A stretch of DNA of 8,392 bases from Thermoplasmata archaeon. Lineage in GTDB: Archaea; Thermoplasmatota; Thermoplasmata; Lutacidiplasmatales; UBA184. The translations under genes and the position numbers were made by a program. How positions within the stretch are numbered: position 1 is the first letter of the stretch; every line of letters begins with the position of its first letter. This document shows positions 1-5,631 of the stretch, one piece after another. The stretch covers positions 1 to 8,392 of the forward strand of contig JASHUL010000095.1 in assembly GCA_030039995.1 (NCBI GenBank). The letters are read 5' to 3'. The notes under the pieces were generated by a model. That model made no database searches, was not told the DNA's origin, and saw nothing but the letters and a program-made list of their open reading frames with translations.

Positions 1-1023
1 GTGGGCCGCCGCCGGGACCGTCGGCTCCGGCCCCACGTACGGCAGGCCCAGGATCGCCCGAGCGTGCAGCGCGAACTCGCTGTTCCACTGGCTTCCCAGG
101 GTGACGAGCCCGGTGTCGTGCGGCCGCGGAGAGACCTCGCTGAAGTAGACGGACGACCCCCGGACGAAGCACTCGACCCCGAAGATGCCGACCCCCCCGA
201 GCTGGTCGGTCACCGCGGTCGCGGTCGCGTCGAGCGAACGCGTCACGTCGGCCGAGAACTCCTGAGGCTGCCAGCTCTCGTGATAGAGCGTCCCCGGTCG
301 CAGGTGGCCGACCGGGGCCATCACCGTCGTGACGATCCGCCCGTCCGGGTCGTAGTGCCGCAGCGTCAGCATCGTCACCTCGTAGTCGAACGGGATGAAC
401 TCCTCGATCATGACCCGGGCGTTGCGAACGCGGCCGTGCTCGCTCGCCTCCGCGTACGCGGCGGCGACCTCTTCGGGTCTGCGCACGACGGTCATCCCGT
501 GGCCAGAGCTGGACATCATCGCCTTGAAGACGCAGGGGAACCCGACGTCCTTCGCCGCCGACGCGGACTCCGCCGAGCTCTCGGCGAACGCGAACCGGCT
601 CGTCAGGACCTTGGCCTTCTCGGCCGCGAGCCGACGGATCCGCTCCCGATCCATGGTCGCGCGCGTCGATTCCGCGCGCGGGATCACGGTCCATCCCTCC
701 TGCTCGAGCCGGACCAGCTCGTCGGTCGCGATCTGCTCGATCTCGGGCACGATCACGTCCGGGGACTCCCGCTGGACGAGGGCGCGCAGGGCCGCCCGAT
801 CGGTCATCGCGAGCACGTGGGCGCGATGGGCGACCTGCATCGCGGGGGCGTTGGCGTACCGGTCGACCGCGATCACCTCGGCGCCGAGGCGCATCGCTTC
901 GATCGCGATCTCCCGGCCCAACTCTCCGCTGCCCAGAAGCAACACCCGGGGCGCGTTCCCGATAAGCGGGCTTCCGATTCGGTCCCGGAACGGCACGCCC
1001 GACGTTCGAGCGGTGGAGAGCAT
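1..1023 (-). CDS. purT: Formate-dependent phosphoribosylglycinamide formyltransferase (PurT), 3'-truncated by window edge
   Basis: PurT is a cytosolic ATP-grasp enzyme that makes formyl-GAR from GAR, formate and ATP, the third step of de novo purine synthesis. The 341 visible codons align by eye with E. coli PurT along their whole length. The N-terminal nucleotide-fold motif is LLLGSGELGREIAIEA (about residues 36-51), followed by EVIAVDRYANAPAMQVAHR. The ATP-grasp loop reads FKAMMSSSGHGMT (about 166-178), and the Mg-binding region has E284 and E296 within SEVSPRPHDTG. Those two glutamates keep the spacing of E. coli E267 and E279. The gene runs off the window after about residue 341; the family is near 390-400 residues, so roughly 50-60 are missing. 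The ATG at 1023-1021 is chosen because it gives the usual short leader before the first strand, and an AT-rich TATTTTC-like element lies about 26 nt upstream. It is divergent from the HAD gene. Identification is very secure. Confidence 0.95.
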   Translation of the reverse strand, partial: MLSTARTSGVPFRDRIGSPLIGNAPRVLLLGSGELGREIAIEAMRLGAEVIAVDRYANAPAMQVAHRAHVLAMTDRAALRALVQRESPDVIVPEIEQIATDELVRLEQEGWTVIPRAESTRATMDRERIRRLAAEKAKVLTSRFAFAESSAESASAAKDVGFPCVFKAMMSSSGHGMTVVRRPEEVAAAYAEASEHGRVRNARVMIEEFIPFDYEVTMLTLRHYDPDGRIVTTVMAPVGHLRPGTLYHESWQPQEFSADVTRSLDATATAVTDQLGGVGIFGVECFVRGSSVYFSEVSPRPHDTGLVTLGSQWNSEFALHARAILGLPYVGPEPTVPAAAH

Positions 1024-1040
1024 CGGACGCCCGCACGGGA

Positions 1041-1054
1041 ATCCGATATGAAAA
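1041..1054 (-). promoter_or_regulatory. TATA-like element of purT
   Basis: On the minus strand this reads TTTTCATATCGGAT, the only AT-rich patch just before purT. Its centre (near 1049) is about 26 nt from the A of the purT ATG at 1023. No Shine-Dalgarno sequence is visible, so the transcript is probably leaderless. The element is weak compared with an archaeal TTTAWA consensus. Confidence 0.45.
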
Positions 1055-1091
1055 CCCGCCGCACGGGGGCGGGAAGGCCCGTCACCGTCGT

Positions 1092-1102
1092 GGGTTATAC
1101 CC
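1092..1102. promoter_or_regulatory. Palindromic TATA-like element in purT/HAD divergent region
   Basis: The sequence GGGTTATACCC is nearly its own reverse complement, so a TATA-like core is readable on both strands. Read in the plus direction, a start of transcription about 25 nt downstream (near 1123) would give a leader of about 19 nt for the HAD gene, which would just include the GGGAGGG ribosome site. Read in the minus direction it would give purT a leader of about 45-50 nt, in competition with the closer element at 1041-1054. Confidence 0.4.
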
Positions 1103-1123
1103 CCGAGGGCTAGACGGAACCTC

Positions 1124-1130
1124 GGGAGGG
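1124..1130 (+). promoter_or_regulatory. Ribosome binding site of HAD gene
   Basis: GGGAGGG lies 11 nt before the ATG at 1142. It is one of few clear Shine-Dalgarno-like sites in the window and supports that ATG as the start. Confidence 0.5.
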
Positions 1131-1141
1131 TCGTCGGTCCG

Positions 1142-1933
1142 ATGCGTCGCCCTGCTCCGGCGGTCACGTTCGACCTGTGGCACACCCTTGTCTACGTCTC
1201 GCCGAGCGAGGAGGAGCGCTACATGCGGGGACAGCTGGACGTCGCCACCGACGTCCTCGCCCGATCCCCCGGCGTTCGCAGTCGGCCGGACCGAAGTCGG
1301 CGAACCTTAAGGACGGCGTTCCGGCGCGAGTACGAGGCGGCGGTGACGGTGTCCCGGCGCGGGCGGTCGGTATCGCCGGCGGAACAGTTCGAGCGCGCCG
1401 CGAGAGCCTGCGGCCGTCGGCCCCTCACCGAGCTGTACCTGCGGTCCCTCCGTCGGCTCGTGGCGACGCTGCGGTTCCGGGTTGCCCCGGGGGCGCGACC
1501 GGTGCTGCGGGCGCTCCGTCGAGACGGATATCGGATCGGCGTCCTGTCGAACACCACCGGGGAGCCGGGGCGGTATCTCCGGCCGGCGCTGACCGGCTTC
1601 GGGTTCGATCGGCTCGTCGATGCCTACACCTTCAGCGACGAGCTTCCCTGGTCGAAACCGTCACCGAAGATCTTCGGGGCGGCGCTCGCCCGGCTGGGCT
1701 CGTCCCCTCGGGCGGCAGTTCACGTGGGGGACGGGTGGTCCGACATGGAGGGGGGACGGCGCGCGCGGCTCGCGGGGACCGTGCTCTACACGGGGCTCCA
1801 GGAGTACGGGCCGGAGTACCGCCGACTGTTCCTGGCGCCGAACTCGAAGCCGGTCGAGGGGGACCGCCGGGTCGCCGAGCTCGCCGCCGTTCCGGCGATC
1901 GTTCGGGAGCTGCTCCCAATGCGGAGTCGGTAG
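1142..1933 (+). CDS. HAD-superfamily hydrolase
   Basis: This 263-residue cytosolic protein has all four HAD motifs. Motif I is TFDLWHTL with the nucleophile D11, motif II is VLSNTTG with S136, motif III is the lysine in WSKPSPKIFGAAL (K172), and motif IV is VHVGDGWSDMEGG with D197 and D201. A helical cap lies between motifs I and II (about residues 20-110), as in the subfamily I / haloacid-dehalogenase-like group. The residue two places after the nucleophile is W13, where classical phosphatases have the general acid Asp. This resembles the FDxWxTL variants common in archaeal paralogues and dehalogenase-like members, so neither phosphatase nor dehalogenase activity can be assigned. The substrate is unknown. 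The ATG is supported by a GGGAGGG site upstream. The gene stands alone: divergent from purT, and convergent with the small gene that follows at a 2-nt gap. The family call is secure, the function is not. Confidence 0.88.
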   Translation: MRRPAPAVTFDLWHTLVYVSPSEEERYMRGQLDVATDVLARSPGVRSRPDRSRRTLRTAFRREYEAAVTVSRRGRSVSPAEQFERAARACGRRPLTELYLRSLRRLVATLRFRVAPGARPVLRALRRDGYRIGVLSNTTGEPGRYLRPALTGFGFDRLVDAYTFSDELPWSKPSPKIFGAALARLGSSPRAAVHVGDGWSDMEGGRRARLAGTVLYTGLQEYGPEYRRLFLAPNSKPVEGDRRVAELAAVPAIVRELLPMRSR

Positions 1934-1935
1934 GG

Positions 1936-2211
1936 CTATTCTTCGCCCATCGTGCGGGGCTTTGGGATCACCCGCGGCTGGTCCGCGAGCGTCGGCATCC
2001 CCTTCTTGCCCGGTACGATGTCGCAGTCCTTCCAGTTCACTCCGACCGTTACCTGCGGAAAGGCGACCTTGAGGGTATAGTTCGCGAGTTTACCGACGAC
2101 GAGGCCCTGGGAACCCTGGACCAGGTTGGGATTCATCACCGACAGGTCCCGGTTGAGGATCACGACGGTCTCCCCGAACACGACCCGAGAGAGTTCGCTG
2201 CGGTCCTCCAT
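1936..2211 (-). CDS. Small hypothetical protein, beta-rich (91 aa)
   Basis: I do not recognise this protein. From the ATG at 2211 it is 91 residues (starting MEDRSELS). It has alternating short hydrophobic strands (VVILN, QGLVVGKL, YTLKVAF, VTVGVNW) and turns rich in G, N and P, which suggests a small SH3- or KOW-like beta barrel. This is inference from the pattern only. There is one cysteine and no signal peptide or membrane segment, so it should be cytosolic. An in-frame GTG at 2223 would add four residues (MVRR). The ATG is preferred because an AT-rich element is centred 26 nt upstream of it, and the GTG has no ribosome site. The stop codon lies 2 nt beyond the HAD stop, in convergent orientation. 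Coding potential is supported because the plus-strand alternatives give only repetitive R/P-rich translations, while this frame gives a balanced protein. Confidence 0.7.
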   Translation of the reverse strand: MEDRSELSRVVFGETVVILNRDLSVMNPNLVQGSQGLVVGKLANYTLKVAFPQVTVGVNWKDCDIVPGKKGMPTLADQPRVIPKPRTMGEE

Positions 2212-2233
2212 GCGGCGGACCACGCCGCTCGGG

Positions 2234-2240
2234 AGATTTA
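2234..2240 (-). promoter_or_regulatory. TATA-like element of the 91-aa gene
   Basis: On the minus strand this reads TAAATCT, and it is the only AT-rich stretch close upstream. Its centre at 2237 is 26 nt from the ATG at 2211, matching archaeal leaderless promoter geometry and favouring that ATG over the GTG at 2223. Confidence 0.45.
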
Positions 2241-2322
2241 GGCTGTCCGGGGCGTGGGAACCGTCCCCCGGCTGACGGATAACCCCCCGGACCGACCGAG
2301 AGCAGAAATCTAGGGAAAAAAC

Positions 2323-2339
2323 GTAGTTTATCTACTAGA
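2323..2339 (+). promoter_or_regulatory. satP promoter with overlapping dyads
   Basis: A TATA-like TTTATCTA (2328-2335) follows the A-rich tract at 2315-2321, which could serve as a BRE-like element. Its centre is about 28 nt before the ATG at 2360. Two inverted repeats overlap it: GTAG-TTTAT-CTAC (2323-2335) and TCTA-C-TAGA (2331-2339). A protein binding either dyad would block TBP, so repression is a plausible mode of control. The dyads are short and could be chance. Confidence 0.5.
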
Positions 2340-2359
2340 AGCGCGTGCGAGCGCGTAAC

Positions 2360-3019
2360 ATGCCGCCGTCTGCAGCCACAATGGAGACAGCGAGGGGAAT
2401 GACCGAAGCGCCTCCCAAAGTGGAGGAGAAGCCGGAGTGGTGGGGCACCCCGGCGATCATCGGGTTGATGGGATTCGGGACCACCACCATGATCGCGGGA
2501 CTGACCAACCTACCGGCGCCCTATTCGAACGGGTTTGCGAACAACTGGGTGGTCTTCGGTATGGCGATGGCCTTCGGTGGAACCGCACAGTTCGCCGCGG
2601 GCCTGATCGCGTTGCGGAAGGGGAACGTCTTCGCCGGGTCGGCGTTCGTCGGCTACGGGTCGTTCTGGTGGGCGTTCACGTTGATGCTCACGTACTACGT
2701 CGGGTTTGACGGGGGCGCAACGACCCCGATCCTTTGGGGGATCGCTGGGTTTGCGTTCATTTGGTTCCTGTTTACCCTGTCGTTCTTAATCAACGCGCCC
2801 AAGCATGGGATGGTCCTGACGGGAGTGTTCCTCCTGCTGGTGATCGCGTTCCTTCTGCTCACGTGGAAGTTCGCCACGCTGGCGGGCGGGAACACGCTCT
2901 CGACGGGGGAGAACTGGCTGGTCGGTGGGGAGATCTTCCTTGACGGCCTGCTGGCGTGGTACCTGGCGACCGCGGACCTGACCAACTGGAACTACAGCCG
3001 GAAGGTGCTGCCGACCTGA
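2360..3019 (+). CDS. satP: SatP/AceTr family acetate/succinate-type transporter
   Basis: This 219-residue inner-membrane protein belongs to the GPR1/FUN34/YaaH (AceTr) family, which moves acetate and, in E. coli SatP, succinate with protons. About six hydrophobic helices are visible (roughly 31-50, 62-84, 93-113, 122-143, 149-169 and 187-205). Family landmarks are GLMGFGTTT in helix 1, FGGTAQFAAGL, the block RKGNVFAGSAFVGYGSFWW, and a C-terminal SRKVLP resembling SatP RTVLP. The signature NPAPLGL of the family is changed here to GTPAIIGL. The charged N-terminal tail of about 25 residues is cytosolic. The start could be the GTG at 2345 (224 aa), but the ATG at 2360 is better placed relative to the TATA-like element; ATGs at 2381 and 2399 are also possible. 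It is transcribed alone, with a terminator behind it. The family is certain; the true substrate is inferred. Confidence 0.9.
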   Translation: MPPSAATMETARGMTEAPPKVEEKPEWWGTPAIIGLMGFGTTTMIAGLTNLPAPYSNGFANNWVVFGMAMAFGGTAQFAAGLIALRKGNVFAGSAFVGYGSFWWAFTLMLTYYVGFDGGATTPILWGIAGFAFIWFLFTLSFLINAPKHGMVLTGVFLLLVIAFLLLTWKFATLAGGNTLSTGENWLVGGEIFLDGLLAWYLATADLTNWNYSRKVLPT

Positions 3020-3022
3020 GCG

Positions 3023-3070
3023 GGCCGGTAGGGCCGCGGCCAACCCTTTCCTCCCTTTTCCTTTTCTTCC
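3023..3070 (+). terminator. Transcription terminator after satP
   Basis: An inverted repeat GGCCG/CGGCC (3023-3027 and 3037-3041) is followed by a 27-base tract of only C and T with four runs of three to four T (3044-3070). Archaeal termination uses U-rich tracts, so the pyrimidine tract is likely the active part. It lies in the 94-bp gap between satP and the convergent queA-like gene. Confidence 0.55.
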
Positions 3071-3113
3071 AATCACCGGCGAGGGCCGCCGCGCGACCCA
3101 TCGGCGATTCGAC

Positions 3114-4157
3114 TTAGTTCCCTGCGTCGCGCCAGACGAGGTGGCTGTCCCCGAACTCGTGCCAGAGGTACCGAGCCCGGACCGCCTCCGCGTAGGCGGA
3201 CCGCACCCGGTCTTCCCCGGCGAACCCGAACAGGAGAGCGAGATGCGACGTCCGAGGGTCGTGGAAACCGGTGACCAACCCATCCACCGACGGCGTCGGC
3301 CGTCCGGGTCCGATCGTGAGCTGGGTGAAGCCGCGCCGAGGGACCACGCGACCGCCGTCCCAGGCGGTCTCCAGCGCGCGAAGGACGGTCGTGCCGACCG
3401 CGACCACCCGGTGTCCGTCGCTGCGGGCCCGGTTGACGGCGTCGGACGTGCTCGTACTAACCTCGAACGGCTCCGGATAGACGGGCGGAATGGAGTCCCC
3501 GCCCGGCTCCGACTCTAGACTCGAGACCCCGGTGTGCAGCACCACGCGGCAGATCTCGACGCCGCGTCCCTCGAGCCGTCGCAGCACGGACCGAGTGAAC
3601 GGCCGACCGGCCGAGGGCATCTCCGCACTGCCAGGAACGCGGGAAAAGATCGTCTGGTAGGCGTCGAGACCGTACGGGTGCGCGACGTAACCGTAGCGGA
3701 TCGGACGGCCGTGGTCGGACATCGCGCGGCCCACGTCCCCCTCCGACCGGAAGAACCAGAGTCGAGGGATGCCCGGATACGGTTCGATAGGAAAGAACCG
3801 GGCCGTGCCCGCGACCACGGCGGTGCCGGGCTCGAGCGGAACGGGTCCAGGGGCGCCGACCCCCCAACGGGGCTCGGCGAGCCAGACCGCCGCCGCATAC
3901 CGGGTCGACACGTTGAGCAGGAAGTTGCCCGACGGCCCTCGGGCGGGCAGGCTCGCCGGCAGCGTCGCGCTCTCGTTCACCACCAGGACGTCGCCCCGCG
4001 CCAGCAAGGACGGCAGGTCGCGGAAAACGTGGTGAGTGGATCCGTGCGGGTCGGTGACCATGAGGCGGACCCCGTCACGGCCGAGTCCCCGGGTCTCGGG
4101 TGGGGCGGTCGCCTCGAGTTCCCGCGGTCGATCGAACTCGAACTCGGAGCGCATCAT
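3114..4157 (-). CDS. QueA-like S-adenosylmethionine:tRNA ribosyltransferase-isomerase homologue, divergent
   Basis: This 347-residue protein follows the QueA fold from end to end. Matching blocks are GDVLVVNESATLPASL (about 55-70), IRYGYVAHPYGLDAYQTIFS (153-172), PSAGRPFT (181-188), VVLHTGVSS (205-213), RVVAVGTTVLRALE (250-263), SVDGLVTGFHDPRTSHLALLFGFAG (290-314) and a C-terminal YLWHEFGDSHLV. QueA transfers and isomerises the ribosyl group of SAM onto 7-aminomethyl-7-deazaguanine in tRNA to give epoxyqueuosine. Several signatures differ: canonical TAGLHFT is SAGRPFT, LHVGLGTF is LHTGVSSL, TNFHLP is TGFHDP and SYGDA is EFGDS. The substrate may therefore not be the queuosine precursor. Length is in the family range (about 340-360). 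The start is the first of two tandem ATGs, whose ATGA overlaps the stop of the SDR gene; the frame stays open further upstream, but only into sequence that shadows the SDR. It is the last gene of the operon. Confidence 0.85.
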   Translation of the reverse strand: MMRSEFEFDRPRELEATAPPETRGLGRDGVRLMVTDPHGSTHHVFRDLPSLLARGDVLVVNESATLPASLPARGPSGNFLLNVSTRYAAAVWLAEPRWGVGAPGPVPLEPGTAVVAGTARFFPIEPYPGIPRLWFFRSEGDVGRAMSDHGRPIRYGYVAHPYGLDAYQTIFSRVPGSAEMPSAGRPFTRSVLRRLEGRGVEICRVVLHTGVSSLESEPGGDSIPPVYPEPFEVSTSTSDAVNRARSDGHRVVAVGTTVLRALETAWDGGRVVPRRGFTQLTIGPGRPTPSVDGLVTGFHDPRTSHLALLFGFAGEDRVRSAYAEAVRARYLWHEFGDSHLVWRDAGN

Positions 4158-4906
4158 GGGTCGGGTCCCCAGTGGTCGGCCTGCGCCCGGAACCGGTGCC
4201 CCGAGACTTCCGTCATCGGTCGCCCGAGCAGCCATGCCCAGAACGGCAGCGTAACCTCGGGCAGGGGGCGGTCGGAGATGTCTTGCCCCGGGTACGCGGA
4301 CTGGTGCATTCGAGTGCGCATGTCGCCGGGGTCGACCGCGACCACGCTGACCCCCGCCTCGGAGAGCTCGTGGGCGAGCGTCAGTGAGACGAGGTCGAGC
4401 GCGGCTTTGCTCGCCCCGTACGCCCCCCATCCCGGGTAGCCGCCGACCGCGGCGTCGCTCGAAATGTTGACGACGAGACCTTTGCGACGGCGGAGGGCCG
4501 GCAGGAGCCCTTGGACGAGAGCGACCGGGGCGACGACGTTCACCCGGTAGACCGCTTCGAGCGCGTCGAGGGGCATCTTCACGAGCGGCGGCAGTGGCGA
4601 CGGACCGAGTTCCGAGGCGTTGTTCACGAGGAGGTCGAGGCCCGATCGTCGCCCGACCGCCTCCACGATCCGGGCTCGGGTCGCGGCCGTCGCGACGTCG
4701 CCCGCGACCTCGACGACGGAACCTCCGAACCTCCGTGCCTCGCGGGCCTCCTTTGCGAGCGGGGCCGGCTCCCGGGCCACCAGGATGAGGTCGTATCCCT
4801 CGCCAGCGAGGAGTCGGGTGACGACCGACCCGAGGCCGTGGCTCGCGCCGGTGACGACCGCGCAGCGTCGCCGCTCGGCCGTGGTTCGGGGTGGGGCTCG
4901 CCTCAC
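4154..4906 (-). CDS. Short-chain dehydrogenase/reductase (SDR)
   Basis: This 250-residue classical SDR is a cytosolic NAD(P)-dependent oxidoreductase. Visible elements are the cofactor loop TGASHGLG (19-26), NNAS (95-98, variant of NNAG), the catalytic S150 in NISSD, Y163 and K167 in YGASK, and the DPGDMRT loop (193-199). The residue after the second strand is R45 in LVAREP, which favours NADP(H). The tail past residue 205 (PEVTLPFWAWLLGR) is hydrophobic and probably shapes the substrate pocket; the substrate cannot be predicted. The start is a GTG at 4906-4904 that forms a GTGA overlap with the stop of the regulator gene, and GAGGAG lies two bases before it. Its own stop overlaps the start of the queA-like gene by ATGA. 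The same frame stays open for some 540 codons further upstream, but that part is an R/P/G-rich shadow of the regulator and membrane genes. Confidence 0.92.
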   Translation of the reverse strand: MRRAPPRTTAERRRCAVVTGASHGLGSVVTRLLAGEGYDLILVAREPAPLAKEAREARRFGGSVVEVAGDVATAATRARIVEAVGRRSGLDLLVNNASELGPSPLPPLVKMPLDALEAVYRVNVVAPVALVQGLLPALRRRKGLVVNISSDAAVGGYPGWGAYGASKAALDLVSLTLAHELSEAGVSVVAVDPGDMRTRMHQSAYPGQDISDRPLPEVTLPFWAWLLGRPMTEVSGHRFRAQADHWGPDP

Positions 4907-5562
4907 GGCTCCTCGCGACGCGGGCGGATCAGAAAGCGGCACACCGGGTCGCCGGCGACCACCCGGTGCGACGTCGAAACGTCCGCCTTGAGCATCGACT
5001 CGAACATCCGACGCTCGACCTCGCACGCCTCGGGGTACCGGCCGGCGATCGCGAGGACGGGGCAGTTGTGCTCGCGCATCTCGACCACCTCGCCCCGGCG
5101 TCCCCCGACCTCGGCCATGTAGCCCCCTTCCGCACGGATCCGGGCGAGTTCCTCCACTCGGGACCTCAGGTCCCGGTCCGCGAGGCGGGGTCGACCCTGC
5201 TCGGCGACCTCCCTCGACCGCTCCTGCAGCATCCCGACGACCGCGTCTCGGCCGAGATGTCGCTGAATGTAGTCGAGGGCGGTGAGCGACATCTGGGTGT
5301 ACGCTTGGGGGAAGAGGTCGGCGGACCGCTGGCTCAAGCGGAAATGGACGGCCGGCCGGCCGACGGACTCTCTCGCGTACGACCGCTCGACCAGTCCCTG
5401 GTCCTCGAGCGCCGACAGGTGATGGAGCGCGGCGACCTTCGAGATCTTCCGGGCCCGGGCGATCTCCGCGAGCGAGAGGTCCGGACGTTGCTTCAACAGC
5501 AGTAGCAGCTCGCGCTTCGCCGAGGAGAAAGCTCGCGGGAGCGCCACGCTCTCGTCCGGCAT
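4903..5562 (-). CDS. SufR-like winged-helix transcriptional regulator with cysteine cluster
   Basis: This 219-residue protein has an N-terminal ArsR/DeoR-type winged helix (about residues 10-77, with SLAEIARARKISKVAALHHL as the helix-turn-helix, then the wing SVGRPAVHF). A helical middle part (about 90-150) probably dimerises. The C-terminal metal or cluster site is HNCP (H165, C167), C180 and C208, the arrangement of SufR-type Fe-S sensors. As I recall, SufR has CX12CX13CX14C; here the first spacing is kept, the third cysteine is absent (Asp-Val region), and the last one is one residue short of that pattern. It may hold a [2Fe-2S] or [4Fe-4S] cluster, or another metal. The start is set at the ATG at 5562: TATAAA is centred 25-26 nt upstream, whereas the longer TTG reading from 5607 would place the TATA box inside the gene. 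It leads the operon with the SDR and QueA-like genes, and probably controls it together with itself through the dyad at 5600-5614. Confidence 0.85.
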   Translation of the reverse strand: MPDESVALPRAFSSAKRELLLLLKQRPDLSLAEIARARKISKVAALHHLSALEDQGLVERSYARESVGRPAVHFRLSQRSADLFPQAYTQMSLTALDYIQRHLGRDAVVGMLQERSREVAEQGRPRLADRDLRSRVEELARIRAEGGYMAEVGGRRGEVVEMREHNCPVLAIAGRYPEACEVERRMFESMLKADVSTSHRVVAGDPVCRFLIRPRREEP

Positions 5563-5584
5563 CGCCGGGGGAACGGCGGGCGCA

Positions 5585-5590
5585 TTTATA
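5585..5590 (-). promoter_or_regulatory. TATA box of the regulator-SDR-QueA-like operon
   Basis: On the minus strand this reads TATAAA, the best TATA box of the window. The box centre is 25-26 nt upstream of the ATG at 5562, so the mRNA is most likely leaderless, and this fixes the start. It lies in the 69-bp gap behind the membrane protein gene, so the operon has its own promoter. Confidence 0.65.
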
Positions 5591-5599
5591 CACTTTAGA

Positions 5600-5614
5600 G
5601 TTAACAAAATTAAC
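5600..5614. promoter_or_regulatory. Candidate operator: GTTAA-CAAAA-TTAAC dyad
   Basis: A perfect 5-bp inverted repeat with a 5-bp spacer lies just upstream of the TATA box of the regulator operon. Half-sites start about 10 nt before the box, in the BRE/TFB zone. It is AT-rich in a very GC-rich setting. A second imperfect dyad, ACTTTAGAGT (8 of 10 positions symmetric), covers 5592-5601 between it and the TATA box. Binding by the neighbouring SufR-like dimer is inferred from position only. Confidence 0.5.
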
Positions 5615-5631
5615 GACGCGCGACACCGTCG

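Noticed and set aside
1..1113. 370-aa open frame on the plus strand across the first kilobase
   Set aside because: Its translation is R/D/P/G-rich without any family motif, and it is the antisense shadow of purT, which is identified with certainty on the minus strand.
4158..4430. N-terminal extension of the QueA-like protein to 438 aa
   Set aside because: The extension overlaps the SDR catalytic region in another frame and has no QueA similarity. The tandem ATG at 4157 forms an ATGA junction and gives normal family length.
5348..5361. GGCCGGCC-type palindrome
   Set aside because: It is within the winged-helix coding sequence and is expected by chance in GC-rich DNA; the codons encode the conserved wing region.
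5591..5607. TTG at 5607 as start of the regulator
   Set aside because: It would place the TATA box and part of the operator dyad inside the coding region, while the ATG at 5562 has ideal leaderless spacing.
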